64,000 nt of DNA, taken from Chryseobacterium sp. POL2 (GTDB lineage: Bacteria; Bacteroidota; Bacteroidia; Flavobacteriales; Weeksellaceae). The notes under the pieces were generated by a model. The model did not search any database, was not told the DNA's origin, and worked only from the letters and a program-made list of their open reading frames with translations. Positions 1-8,709 of the stretch are shown piece after piece (the stretch's first letter is position 1; the number at the start of each line of letters is the position of its first letter). Both the position numbers and the translations under genes were made by a program. Where the stretch lies: the NCBI RefSeq assembly GCF_011058315.1, contig NZ_CP049298.1, positions 186,001 through 250,000 on the forward strand. The letters are read 5' to 3'.

Positions 1-1116
1 CTGGAACCTATTTTGGCTGAGGAACTTAAAAAATTGGGAGGCCGCAATGTTGAGATAAAAAACAGAGCGGTGAACTGCGAAGGCGATCTTGGTTTTTTAT
101 ACAAAATCAATTATTCTTGCCGAACGGCGCTTAAGATTTTGGTTCCTATAAAGAGTTTTAAAGCTTTTAATGAAGATCGTTTTTATGACAGATTGTTCGA
201 TGTTCAGTGGGACGAGTATATGTCGATCGATCAAAGTTTTGCCATAGATGCAACGGTTAATTCGGAGCGTTTTAGCCATTCCCAATTTATGACTTTGAAA
301 ATGAAAGACGCTATCGTGGATTTTTTTAAAATGAAATACAAAGAACGTCCCAATGTGGATAGCAAAAATCCAGATATCAAATTCCATTTGCATATCGACC
401 GCGAATTGGTAGTCATCAGCCTTGACAGTTCTGGCGATCCACTTTTCAAAAGAGGCTATCGTCAAATCCAGACCGAAGCGCCGATTAATGAAGTTTTGGC
501 GTCTGGACTTTTACAAATCGCAGGTTGGGATGGCAAAGGTAATTTCCTAGATCCTATGTGCGGAAGTGGCACACTTTTGATAGAAGCTGCCATGATTGCC
601 ATGGATCTTCCAGCGCAGATTTTTAGAAAGAAATTTGCGTTTCAAAATTGGAAAAACTACGACGCCGAATTGTTTAAAACGATAAAAGAATTCCGTATCA
701 ATCGCGTAAAAGAATTTACTGGAAAAATTGTCGGTTACGATATTGATCTTAAAGCTCTGAATGCTGCGAAAACTAATATTGAGTTTGCCGAAATGGAAGA
801 TGTGATTGAAGTTAGAAAGCAAAATTTCTTTGATTCTAAAAAAGATCTGTTCCCATTATTGATGGTTTTCAATCCACCATACAATGAGCGTATCGCGATA
901 GATGTCGAAGATTTTTATAAAAAAATAGGAGATACTTTTAAACAAAATTATCCCAACACTTTGGCTTGGCTAATCACTTCAGACCTCGAAGCTTCTAAAA
1001 AAATTGGGCTAAGACCTTCCCGAAAAGTTAAGTTGTTTAATGGTAAATTAGAAACAAGATTCCTGCAATACGAAATGTATGAAGGCACCAAAAAAGCTAA
1101 ATTTGACAATAAATAA
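1..1116 (+). CDS. THUMP-type class I SAM-dependent RNA methyltransferase (5' end cut by window)
   Basis: Predicted to methylate a guanine N2 in 23S rRNA, as RlmL-family enzymes do; the exact target base is inferred from the family only. The frame is open from base 1, and the first residues (LEPILAEELKKLGG) match the usual start of THUMP-methyltransferase proteins, so roughly 10 to 15 residues lie upstream of the window. A TTG at base 13 is not a convincing start. Residues 1-160 (window numbering) form the ferredoxin-like/THUMP part. The Rossmann methyltransferase part follows, with a SAM-binding motif DPMCGSGT near residue 184 and the catalytic NPPY motif near residue 291, which is typical of base-amino methyltransferases. 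The C-terminal second domain of E. coli RlmKL is absent, as is normal in Bacteroidota. A glycosyltransferase follows 30 bp downstream on the same strand. Confidence 0.88.
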   Translation: MEPILAEELKKLGGRNVEIKNRAVNCEGDLGFLYKINYSCRTALKILVPIKSFKAFNEDRFYDRLFDVQWDEYMSIDQSFAIDATVNSERFSHSQFMTLKMKDAIVDFFKMKYKERPNVDSKNPDIKFHLHIDRELVVISLDSSGDPLFKRGYRQIQTEAPINEVLASGLLQIAGWDGKGNFLDPMCGSGTLLIEAAMIAMDLPAQIFRKKFAFQNWKNYDAELFKTIKEFRINRVKEFTGKIVGYDIDLKALNAAKTNIEFAEMEDVIEVRKQNFFDSKKDLFPLLMVFNPPYNERIAIDVEDFYKKIGDTFKQNYPNTLAWLITSDLEASKKIGLRPSRKVKLFNGKLETRFLQYEMYEGTKKAKFDNK

Positions 1117-1146
1117 TTTCTCATTCAGAATTAAAATAAAAGAACA

Positions 1147-2142
1147 TTGAACTCTATTTCCATCATCATAGCCATTTATAATCGTAGAGATGAACTCTTC
1201 GAATTATTAAATTCTTTAAGCCGACAATCCGATAAAGATTTCGAAATAATAGTTGTTGATGATGGTTCAAAAATAGATTTAAGTCATATAATTCAATTGT
1301 TTGAAAATCAATTAAATATATCGTTTTACCAAAAAAGCAATTCAGGTCCAGGATTAACTCGGAATTACGGTGCCAAACGTGCTAAAAATGATTGGTTGGT
1401 TTTTGTAGATTCAGACGTTATTGTTGAAAACGATTATATTGAAAGCATCAAAAAAGATTTAGAAACGACGTCTTGCGATGCTTTTGGTGGAGCTGATAAA
1501 GCGCACAAAGGATTCAATATTATGCAAAAAGCAATATCGTATTCTATGACTTCTGTTTTCACAACGGGTGGTATTCGCGGGAGTAAAAAAGCCGTTTCAA
1601 AATTCCAACCTCGCAGTTTTAATATGGGTGTTAACAAAGAAGTTTTTTTAGAAGTTGGTGGCTTTTCCGAAATGCGAATTGGTGAAGATCCAGATCTTTC
1701 GATGACACTTTGGGAAAACGGATACACCACGGCTTTTTTCGATAATATTGGTGTGTATCACAAAAGAAGGACTGATCTTGGTAAGTTTTCAAAACAAGTG
1801 TATCAATTCGGTTGTGCGCGTCCAATTCTTAACCAAAGACATCCAAAATATGTGAAGCCGACATTTTGGTTTCCGACATTATTTTTGCTCGGCTATGTTA
1901 TGGGACTTTTCCACTATTTTGTTTGGGGTTATGGACTGTTGTTAGCGCTTTATGGCATCTACACCTTCGTTGTGTTTTTTCATGCTCTATTTGTGACGAA
2001 AAACGTTAATATCACCGCAATGGCAATTATTGCAACCTATGTCCAAATGTTTTCTTATGGTTATGGTTTTTTGAAATCTTGGTTTAAACTGAACATCCTT
2101 AGACAAAGTCCAAAACAAGCATTTCCTTCCCATTTTCATTAG
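1147..2142 (+). CDS. Glycosyltransferase family 2, membrane-anchored
   Basis: Predicted GT-A fold transferase that moves a sugar from a nucleotide-sugar donor to an envelope glycan or lipid; the acceptor is unknown. The N-terminus SIIIAIYNRRDEL and the following VVDDGS and VFVDSDV segments (DxD-like metal and nucleotide-sugar site) are the family signature, and an ED motif (GEDPDLS, about residue 180) fits the catalytic base region. The last third has hydrophobic segments at about residues 240-280 and 285-310, so the enzyme probably sits in the inner membrane. The only usable start is TTG at 1147, because an in-frame stop lies at 1132. The 3' end of the gene lies inside an 11-bp hairpin (2120-2152). 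It converges with the GHL10 lipoprotein gene. Confidence 0.85.
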   Translation: MNSISIIIAIYNRRDELFELLNSLSRQSDKDFEIIVVDDGSKIDLSHIIQLFENQLNISFYQKSNSGPGLTRNYGAKRAKNDWLVFVDSDVIVENDYIESIKKDLETTSCDAFGGADKAHKGFNIMQKAISYSMTSVFTTGGIRGSKKAVSKFQPRSFNMGVNKEVFLEVGGFSEMRIGEDPDLSMTLWENGYTTAFFDNIGVYHKRRTDLGKFSKQVYQFGCARPILNQRHPKYVKPTFWFPTLFLLGYVMGLFHYFVWGYGLLLALYGIYTFVVFFHALFVTKNVNITAMAIIATYVQMFSYGYGFLKSWFKLNILRQSPKQAFPSHFH

Positions 2143-2152
2143 GAAGGAAATG
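2120..2152 (+). terminator. Hairpin over the stop codon of the GT2 gene
   Basis: CATTTCCTTCC at 2120-2130 pairs perfectly (11 bp) with GGAAGGAAATG at 2142-2152 around an 11-base loop. The stop codon TAG (2140-2142) lies at the loop/stem edge. No run of T follows directly, so it is either a weak terminator or an mRNA 3'-end stabilising structure between two convergent genes. Confidence 0.4.
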
Positions 2153-2176
2153 ATATCTAAATTATTTCTTTAAATT

Positions 2177-3757
2177 TTAGTTGATTTTTAGCGCTTTATA
2201 TTCGCTTTCGTTGCTCAGTTTATCAATGGCCTGAATGGCGATTGTGTTGAGGGATTTTCCATCTCTAGAGCTTGGAATAATAAGTGATGTGATGTCCGAT
2301 GTTAGAATTTCTGTTTTCCAAGTATTAGCATATTTTGTATAAAGTACCCATTGGAAAACATTCGTGTTGTCTTCTGTGGACCAAAATGCTGTTGTATTTC
2401 CGTTGTCTTTTTTGTAGCCTAAAGTTGGTTTTTTCAAAGGTGTTATTTTTAACCAAGGACTTGTGGGAATTAAAGCTTTCTCTTGATAAACTTGCGTTTT
2501 GAGAGCATTTTGCATCGTATAACTTTTTGTTAAACCAGCGATGCTCCAATGGATTTCGCCTGCTTTATCTTTAAGAATTTCACGACTTATTTGGACTTGA
2601 CTAACAATTTCTGTCGGTCTGTCAGAGGCTTTAACTTCCACGGTGTTAAGACCTGGCCAAAGATGTCTTTTCATGGTATTTTCACTTTCCCACCATTCTA
2701 AAAGCTTTGGAAAACTCTGTCCAGTAGAATTAATAGGCCAATACAATTGCGGTGCGAAATAATCAATCCAGCCTTTATTTAACCATAATTTAGCATCGGC
2801 ATACAATTCGTCATATTGTGAAGAACCTTTGATGCCTTGTGGATATCCAGGTTTCCAAATTCCGAATGGACTTATCCCGAATTTAACATAATTCTTTTCT
2901 GTTTTAATTTCTTTGTAAATACGTTCTACGAATTTGTTCACATTGTCACGACGCCAATCTGATCTGGAAAGTTGGCCGCCAGCATTTTTGTATTGGTTCC
3001 AAGTTTTAGAATCTGGAAAATCTGCTCCGCCATTGTAGGTGGCGTATGGGTAAAAATAATCGTCAAAGTGAACGCCATCCAAATTGTAACGTTTTACCAA
3101 ATCTTTTACAACTGTTGATGCATGATCCTGAATGATTTTGGCTGCGGGGTCGAACCAATACATGCCGTTTTTTAATCTGTAAGTATATTCTGAATATTTG
3201 TTGACCAAAGACGCGCTAGAAACTTTACCGCCATTGGAATGGTGAGCGCGGTAAGGATTTAGCCAAACATGTAGTTCCATACCTCTTTTGTGGGCTTCTT
3301 CAATCCAAAATTCTAATGGGTCGTAATAAGGAAATGGTTTTTTTCCTGTTTCACCTGTTAAGAAATAGGACCAAGGCTCGTGTGGGCTTTCGTATAATGC
3401 GTCACCAGAAGGACGAACTTGTAAAATGACCGCATTGAAATTGTTGGTCTTTAACATGTCCAATAACGCGATCGCATCTGTTTTTTGTTGATCTGTAGAT
3501 AAGTTATTTTTTGATGGCCAATTGATATTGGCTACCGAAGCGATCCATGCACCGCGAAATTCTCTGTTTAGTTTAGGGAGTTCTACCTTGTAATCGTCAG
3601 ATTTGGGTGGAGTAGGTGGTTTGGGCGTTGTAGGTTTTGTTGTAGTCGGCTTTGTGGTTGTAACTGGTTTTTTTTGACCGCCACAATTATAAAGTAAAAG
3701 TGCTAGAAGTAATAAAGAGAATGTCTTGAATCGACTAAAATCCCGTTTAAATGTCAT
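2177..3757 (-). CDS. Glycoside-hydrolase-like GHL10 (YngK-type) lipoprotein
   Basis: Predicted lipid-anchored enzyme acting on a cell-wall or extracellular glycan; the substrate is not known. The signal peptide ends in a lipobox (LLYNC, Cys25). A Pro/Thr-rich linker made of repeated TTKPTT units spans about residues 30-50. The GHL10 TIM barrel lies at about residues 60-380, with characteristic segments FRGAWIASVANINWP, NFNAVILQVRPSGDALY, LHVWLNPYRAH, GVHFDDYFYPY and KFGISPFGIWKPG. The C-terminal 100 residues look like a fibronectin-III-type beta domain. It lies 74 bp downstream of typA on the same strand but behind typA's terminator, so it is probably transcribed separately. Confidence 0.85.
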   Translation of the reverse strand: MTFKRDFSRFKTFSLLLLALLLYNCGGQKKPVTTTKPTTTKPTTPKPPTPPKSDDYKVELPKLNREFRGAWIASVANINWPSKNNLSTDQQKTDAIALLDMLKTNNFNAVILQVRPSGDALYESPHEPWSYFLTGETGKKPFPYYDPLEFWIEEAHKRGMELHVWLNPYRAHHSNGGKVSSASLVNKYSEYTYRLKNGMYWFDPAAKIIQDHASTVVKDLVKRYNLDGVHFDDYFYPYATYNGGADFPDSKTWNQYKNAGGQLSRSDWRRDNVNKFVERIYKEIKTEKNYVKFGISPFGIWKPGYPQGIKGSSQYDELYADAKLWLNKGWIDYFAPQLYWPINSTGQSFPKLLEWWESENTMKRHLWPGLNTVEVKASDRPTEIVSQVQISREILKDKAGEIHWSIAGLTKSYTMQNALKTQVYQEKALIPTSPWLKITPLKKPTLGYKKDNGNTTAFWSTEDNTNVFQWVLYTKYANTWKTEILTSDITSLIIPSSRDGKSLNTIAIQAIDKLSNESEYKALKIN

Positions 3758-3788
3758 TAGAAATAATTTAATGTTCGAAAGTAATAAA

Positions 3789-3815
3789 AAAGCCCCGATA
3801 ATCGAGGCTTTTTAT
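3789..3815 (-). terminator. Intrinsic terminator of typA
   Basis: On the minus strand, AGCCTCGAT and ATCGGGGCT form a 9-bp stem with one G-U pair (3791-3809), followed by a run of T. It lies 17 bp after the typA stop, between typA and the lipoprotein gene. Confidence 0.8.
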
Positions 3816-3831
3816 AATAATTAAGAATTTA

Positions 3832-5637
3832 TTAAGCTTTCGCTTGTCTTTCTAATCTTTTTCTATCTTCTTCAGATAAGATTTTCTTTCTCATACGGAT
3901 GAAGTTTGGCGTTACCTCAATCGCTTCATCAGCTTGGATATATTCCATACATTCTTCTAGTGAGAATAAGATTTTTGGAGCAACACCTGTATCTTTATCT
4001 TTACCAGCAGCACGCATGTTGTTCAATTGTTTTGCTTCTACGATGTTTACTACCAAATCTCCTGGTTTGTTTTGCTCACCGATAATCATCCCTGTGTAGA
4101 TTTCTTCACCTGGATCTACGAAGAATTTGCCTCTATCTTGTAGTTTGTTGATTGAATATTCAGTTGCTGGACCAGTTCCTTTACTTACCAACACACCATT
4201 GTTTCTTCCTGGAATAGCACCTTTAAAAGGCTTATATTCTGTGAAACGGTGCGCCATGATAGCTTCACCTGCAGTTGCTGTCAACATTTGAGAACGCAAT
4301 CCGATAAGACCTCTTGAAGGAATCTCGAATTCCATATGTTGCATTTCACCTTTAGTTTCCATAATGTGAAGGTCACCTTTTCTTTGCGTTGCTAAATCGA
4401 TAACTCTTGAAGCAAATTCTTCAGGAACATCTACCACCAAAGATTCGTATGGTTCGCATTGTACACCATCAATTTCTCTTAAGATAACTTGTGGCTGACC
4501 AATTGTCATTTCATACCCTTCTCTTCTCATCGTTTCAATAAGAACTGACAAGTGAAGAATACCTCTACCGAAAACTAAGAATGTATTAGCATCATCCGTT
4601 TGTTGAACTCTTAATGCTAAATTCTTCTCTAATTCTTTTGTTAATCTTTCTTTAAGGTGGTTAGAAGTAACATATTTACCATCTTTACCAAAGAAAGGTG
4701 AATTGTTGATAGAGAACGTCATGTTCAACGTTGGCTCATCAATCGCTGTTCTTTCCAATGGTTCAGGATTTTCCAGGTCTACGAAAGAATCTCCAATTTG
4801 GAATGCATCGAAACCTACAACCGCACAGATATCTCCTGCCTTTACTTCAGTTACTTTTTTCTTTCCTAATCCTTCAAAAACGTAAAGTTCTTTTACTTTT
4901 CCTTTTACAATTTTTCCACCATCCTGAGCAAGACCAATCCATTGTCCTTCAGATACTGAACCTCTGGTCACTTTTCCGATAGCAATTCTTCCTAAGAAAG
5001 AAGAGAAATCTAAAGAAGTGATTTGCATTTGCAAGTTACCTTCTATAGTTTTTGGTTCTGGAACATATTGTAAAACACCATCCAAAATTGGTAAAATACT
5101 ATCTGCTGGCTCCAATGAGGTGTTGAACCAACCTTGTTTTGAAGATCCGTAGAATGTTGGGAAATCCAACTGCTCTTCCGTAGCATCTAAAGCAAAGAAT
5201 AAATCGAATACTTTGTCATGAACTTCTTCTGGACGACAGTTTGGCTTATCAACTTTATTAATAAGAACGATAGGTTTCAAGCCTAATTCTAGAGCTTTTT
5301 GAAGTACGAATCTTGTTTGTGGCATTGGTCCTTCAAAAGCATCTACTAACAAGATAACACCATCAGCCATTTTCAATACTCTTTCTACTTCACCTCCGAA
5401 ATCGGCGTGACCAGGTGTATCGATAACGTTGATTTTTGTGTCTTTGTAGGTTACCGAAATGTTTTTCGATAAAATGGTGATTCCACGCTCTCTTTCCAGA
5501 TCGTTGTTGTCCATAATCAGTTCTCCTGATTCTTGGTTTTCTCTAAAGATGCTGGTAGCATGGATAATTTTGTCCACCAAAGTAGTTTTACCATGGTCAA
5601 CGTGTGCGATAATCGCAATATTTCTAATGTTTTGCAT
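3832..5637 (-). CDS. typA: Translational GTPase TypA/BipA
   Basis: Ribosome-binding GTPase of the elongation-factor family, implicated in 50S assembly and stress or cold adaptation. At 601 residues it has the normal family length. The G domain shows G1 [10 protein letters not shown] (residues 11-20), G2/switch I with RERGIT, G3 [10 protein letters not shown] and G4 NKVDKP. EF-G-like domains II, III and V follow, then the TypA-specific C-terminal domain, including the conserved [11 protein letters not shown] and GRNNGVLV segments. The start ATG is supported by a TAnnTTTG box 19-26 bp upstream on the minus strand. The gene appears monocistronic, with its own terminator. Confidence 0.97.
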   Translation of the reverse strand: MQNIRNIAIIAHVDHGKTTLVDKIIHATSIFRENQESGELIMDNNDLERERGITILSKNISVTYKDTKINVIDTPGHADFGGEVERVLKMADGVILLVDAFEGPMPQTRFVLQKALELGLKPIVLINKVDKPNCRPEEVHDKVFDLFFALDATEEQLDFPTFYGSSKQGWFNTSLEPADSILPILDGVLQYVPEPKTIEGNLQMQITSLDFSSFLGRIAIGKVTRGSVSEGQWIGLAQDGGKIVKGKVKELYVFEGLGKKKVTEVKAGDICAVVGFDAFQIGDSFVDLENPEPLERTAIDEPTLNMTFSINNSPFFGKDGKYVTSNHLKERLTKELEKNLALRVQQTDDANTFLVFGRGILHLSVLIETMRREGYEMTIGQPQVILREIDGVQCEPYESLVVDVPEEFASRVIDLATQRKGDLHIMETKGEMQHMEFEIPSRGLIGLRSQMLTATAGEAIMAHRFTEYKPFKGAIPGRNNGVLVSKGTGPATEYSINKLQDRGKFFVDPGEEIYTGMIIGEQNKPGDLVVNIVEAKQLNNMRAAGKDKDTGVAPKILFSLEECMEYIQADEAIEVTPNFIRMRKKILSEEDRKRLERQAKA

Positions 5638-5655
5638 ACAGAATTTTTACGAGCG

Positions 5656-5663
5656 CAAAATTA
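5656..5663 (-). promoter_or_regulatory. Candidate -7 box (TAnnTTTG) of typA
   Basis: TAATTTTG on the minus strand, about 20 bp upstream of the typA ATG, matches the Bacteroidota -7 consensus TAnnTTTG. No clear -33 TTG was found at the expected distance. Confidence 0.45.
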
Positions 5664-5712
5664 CGGAATTTTCAGAAAAGAAAATTAAAACTAACAAAAA
5701 ATTAACAAAAAA

Positions 5713-5741
5713 ACAAAAAGCCCATTCAAGAGAATGGACTT
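5713..5741 (-). terminator. Intrinsic terminator of the M36 protease gene
   Basis: On the minus strand, AGTCCATTC and GAATGGGCT form a 9-bp stem with one U-G pair and a TCTT loop (5719-5740). It is followed by TTTTTGTTTTTTTG, a classic intrinsic terminator 28 bp past the stop codon. Confidence 0.8.
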
Positions 5742-5768
5742 TTTAAAATTTATAAGTGTAAAAATTAA

Positions 5769-8369
5769 TTATTCCACAATTAATTTATCAGTTTGGACTA
5801 CTTTTCCGTTTTCAGAAATACTTACTACATATACGCCTTTTGGCATGCTAGAAGTTGATACTGCTTCCACGCTGTTTTTCTTTCTGTCGAAAGATTTAAT
5901 TACTTTTCCAGTAATATCCAACACTTCAACTTTTACCGAACCTTGGTTAAGTGTTGGTTTTCCAGCGATAAAGAATTCTCCTTTTGCTGGGTTTGGATAG
6001 ACATTATAGGCTTTGTTTTTGCCAACTTCTGATGTTGCTAATTTACATTTTTCAGGAATGTTATAATCTTCTGTTTGGTCTTCCACGCTGTTGTTAGAGC
6101 CAGCATTAGCGTTAACACCAAGACCTCTTTTTGCAAAAACTTCCCAGATCATACATTCGTCAGCTCCGCCTTTTAGAGCATCGGCTTCTAAGATTGCATT
6201 TCTACCAGAAACGAAATCTGGTGAACAAGGTTGTAATTTAAGACCATCTACTACTAACTGCACAACTTTTGCACTACCGCTGTTAGGATTGGCTACAATG
6301 TCTGACGCATAGCCATATTTTTCTGCCATTTTCCAGTGAAGATCCCAAAGCATTGTTGCCCATACTTGACCAACATCGTGCGGTGAAAAAGCACCTCTAA
6401 TATTGTTATATGTGTAGTTGTTAACTGCAAAATCAGGTGAATATTTTCTACCTCTAATACCTTGTCCTGTCGTTGATTGTCCCGAAGAATATGTTGCAAT
6501 ACCTCTAGCAGTTGCTTCAGTATATTCAGGTTTGTTGGTTAACATCAACGCGAAGAAGTCGGACCAGCCTTCACCCATTTGTTCAGCGTTGTTAAGGCAT
6601 CCCATACTGTTACCTGTTAAACGGTTAGAGATTCCGTGTCCGTACTCGTGTATAATAACGCCATTATCAAAACTTGAGTTTTTATAGCCGTTGCCCATAT
6701 CTCTCAAGTCAACATTAACAGTTATTCCGTTGTTAATTTGAGAAAGGATATAGTCGCCTTCGTCTTTTCCTAGCATTATAGAAGTCATTGTAATGCTATT
6801 GTCTACTCCTGACATATCGATTGGAGTATTGGAATTGGTTCTGTGAAGAACTGCTCCTTTTGCTCCTGCGGCTTGTGCATTTCTAACTTTGGTGATAGGA
6901 GTACATTCCCCAGCACCACCTGGTGAATATTGTATGAAAGCAATTTTCCCAGCCATAGAGGACATAGATGAGCATCCGTTTTGAACACTTGGAATTACAA
7001 GATCTCCTGTTATGGGGATGGAGAATAGTTGTTTGCCAAAGTTAGCGGCTCCTGCAGCTACTCCTGGTCTTGTTACAGCATCTGCTGGACTATTGTAGAA
7101 TAATTTTTGTTTTAAACCTAAAGTACCAGACTTCCATAGATACATTTGCATTCTTGGTAGAGCAACAGAGCTTTCTGTTTCGTAGCCCGCGTTGAAGTTG
7201 GCGTTATTATAACCACTACCGTCAAAACCTTCGGCACGTACAGCATCGTTTCCTCTACCGCCTTTATCAAAATTATTTATTTGGAAATTTTTAGCCGATT
7301 CTGTAAAACCAAACTTGTAGAAAATGTCATGAATCATGTTGTTTGCGTAGAACAAGTTGGTAATTGCAGCGTGCTTATTAGAATAGGCTGAAATTTCTGC
7401 AGCTTCTGCATAAGGGAAATTAAAGTCTAAAGAAGAACCACCTTCTGTCATATCTGTATTTGGAGGTGAGTTGGTGCCAGCATTATCAAAATAAGCCCAA
7501 ACATTATTTCCTCTTGTATATGTGAAGTTAGTGTTGCCTGTATCATGCCATCCTAAAGGAGAAGAGGCTATATCCCAAGGATCGGTTAATACGGATCTAG
7601 TTCCAAAAGTTGGTGCTTCTATAGGAAATGGGAAAACATTATATGAAGCACTTGCCACAGCTGCTGTGGAAGCTTTGTGAGCTTTATTGATTTGGTTTTC
7701 TACGTAAGCTGGCAAAAAGTGGCTATGCTCGTGTCCTTCGGTTTCTGTAGCGGCATATGCATCATCGTGAAAGTTACAAGAAATAACCATGTTGTTTTTT
7801 TCAAGAATCTCGTTATTCTCAAGGTTTACCATGATTTGCCAAAACGCATTATTCTTAGCATCATCTATAAAGAATAACCTAGAAGGAACCAACTTGTTAT
7901 CTTTTTGGTAATAGTAAGCAAAATTAGCTACATCATTTGCTGAAGGATTGTCTAGTGTTGTACCGTCCGCTATAAGTTTGTAATTGGTGTTTGTTAAGCC
8001 TAAATGACTAAGAGCTGCCTCCAAAGCAGAAGTTACCGAGTTAACATTTGCATATTTGGAAACATTTAGGTTTTTATCAAAGTTATTTTTGAATGACCAC
8101 ATTTTTCCGTCTTTAATTACCGCTTTAGCCAAAGAGTGATAAATTGGAATACCATTCACTGTTTGTTGTACGTCCACAACATTAGATTTTAAACTAGAAG
8201 AACTATCTTCGTTTACAACTTTAAAATCCATTGGTTTTTGTACCCCTTTAAAACTTGCATCAGTTGAAATGAAATCTCTGATAATGTTTTCTGTACTTTG
8301 TCCGTTCACCACAGTCATAAAGAAGATTGCTCCGACCCCAATTGAACGCTTTAATAAAGAATTTTTCAT
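5769..8369 (-). CDS. T9SS-secreted M36 family (fungalysin-like) metallopeptidase
   Basis: Extracellular zinc endopeptidase for protein degradation. Order of parts: signal peptide (about residues 1-24, ending VNGQ); N-terminal FTP/PepSY-like inhibitory propeptide (about 30-200); M36 catalytic domain; an inserted PA (protease-associated) segment at about 440-560; the zinc site HEYGH (His574, Glu575, His578) with the third ligand Glu600 in GEGWSDFF; and a C-terminal type A T9SS sorting domain at about 789-866, starting NVYPNPAKGEF and ending in the KLIVE strand. The sorting domain implies export by T9SS and attachment or release at the cell surface. All catalytic residues are present and the length (866) fits flavobacterial M36 enzymes. 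It is a single-gene unit, divergent from the E2 gene across a 340-bp AT-rich gap. Confidence 0.95.
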   Translation of the reverse strand: MKNSLLKRSIGVGAIFFMTVVNGQSTENIIRDFISTDASFKGVQKPMDFKVVNEDSSSSLKSNVVDVQQTVNGIPIYHSLAKAVIKDGKMWSFKNNFDKNLNVSKYANVNSVTSALEAALSHLGLTNTNYKLIADGTTLDNPSANDVANFAYYYQKDNKLVPSRLFFIDDAKNNAFWQIMVNLENNEILEKNNMVISCNFHDDAYAATETEGHEHSHFLPAYVENQINKAHKASTAAVASASYNVFPFPIEAPTFGTRSVLTDPWDIASSPLGWHDTGNTNFTYTRGNNVWAYFDNAGTNSPPNTDMTEGGSSLDFNFPYAEAAEISAYSNKHAAITNLFYANNMIHDIFYKFGFTESAKNFQINNFDKGGRGNDAVRAEGFDGSGYNNANFNAGYETESSVALPRMQMYLWKSGTLGLKQKLFYNSPADAVTRPGVAAGAANFGKQLFSIPITGDLVIPSVQNGCSSMSSMAGKIAFIQYSPGGAGECTPITKVRNAQAAGAKGAVLHRTNSNTPIDMSGVDNSITMTSIMLGKDEGDYILSQINNGITVNVDLRDMGNGYKNSSFDNGVIIHEYGHGISNRLTGNSMGCLNNAEQMGEGWSDFFALMLTNKPEYTEATARGIATYSSGQSTTGQGIRGRKYSPDFAVNNYTYNNIRGAFSPHDVGQVWATMLWDLHWKMAEKYGYASDIVANPNSGSAKVVQLVVDGLKLQPCSPDFVSGRNAILEADALKGGADECMIWEVFAKRGLGVNANAGSNNSVEDQTEDYNIPEKCKLATSEVGKNKAYNVYPNPAKGEFFIAGKPTLNQGSVKVEVLDITGKVIKSFDRKKNSVEAVSTSSMPKGVYVVSISENGKVVQTDKLIVE

Positions 8370-8709
8370 ATAGAAATAAGGAATTTTATAATTTGATTTT
8401 TGAATGGTCTAAAATTACATTATTTTTTAATGATTTTAAAATCTTATTAGGAAATAAATGGATTTATATTCAATAAATAAGAATGTTGAATTGTTATTTT
8501 GATAATTATTTGCATTTATAATGTTAATTTGATAATTGAATTGTTTTGAGTTATAAATACTTTTTTTAATTAAAATCTTTAGGCTAAGTCCCGAATAACC
8601 CAAAAAATATCTTTAATACTTAAAAAAGCAAAATTTATTATAAATTTAAAATAGCTTATGTATCTATCAAAAAAAAATGTATTTTTGTAAAAATTCAAAA
8701 AAAGTAAAA
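8370..8709. other. AT-rich divergent intergenic region (M36 protease / E2)
   Basis: This 340-bp gap lies between divergent genes. It is very AT-rich and holds no convincing ORF, RNA gene or riboswitch fold. The only recognisable signal is a TAnnTTTG box (8680-8687) for the E2 gene. Confidence 0.6.
8680..8687 (+). promoter_or_regulatory. Candidate -7 box (TAnnTTTG) of the E2 gene
   Basis: TATTTTTG matches the Bacteroidota -7 consensus and ends 22 bp before the chosen ATG at 8710. It would overlap any translation begun at the upstream in-frame ATG (8677), which favours the 8710 start. No clear -33 element was seen. Confidence 0.45.

Noticed and set aside
5734-6000. 88-codon + strand frame over the 3' end of the M36 protease gene
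   Set aside because: It is antisense to the conserved T9SS sorting domain and starts inside the protease terminator.
8677-8709. Upstream ATG for the E2 gene
   Set aside because: The extra residues do not fit the lipoyl-domain start, and the stretch overlaps the promoter box.
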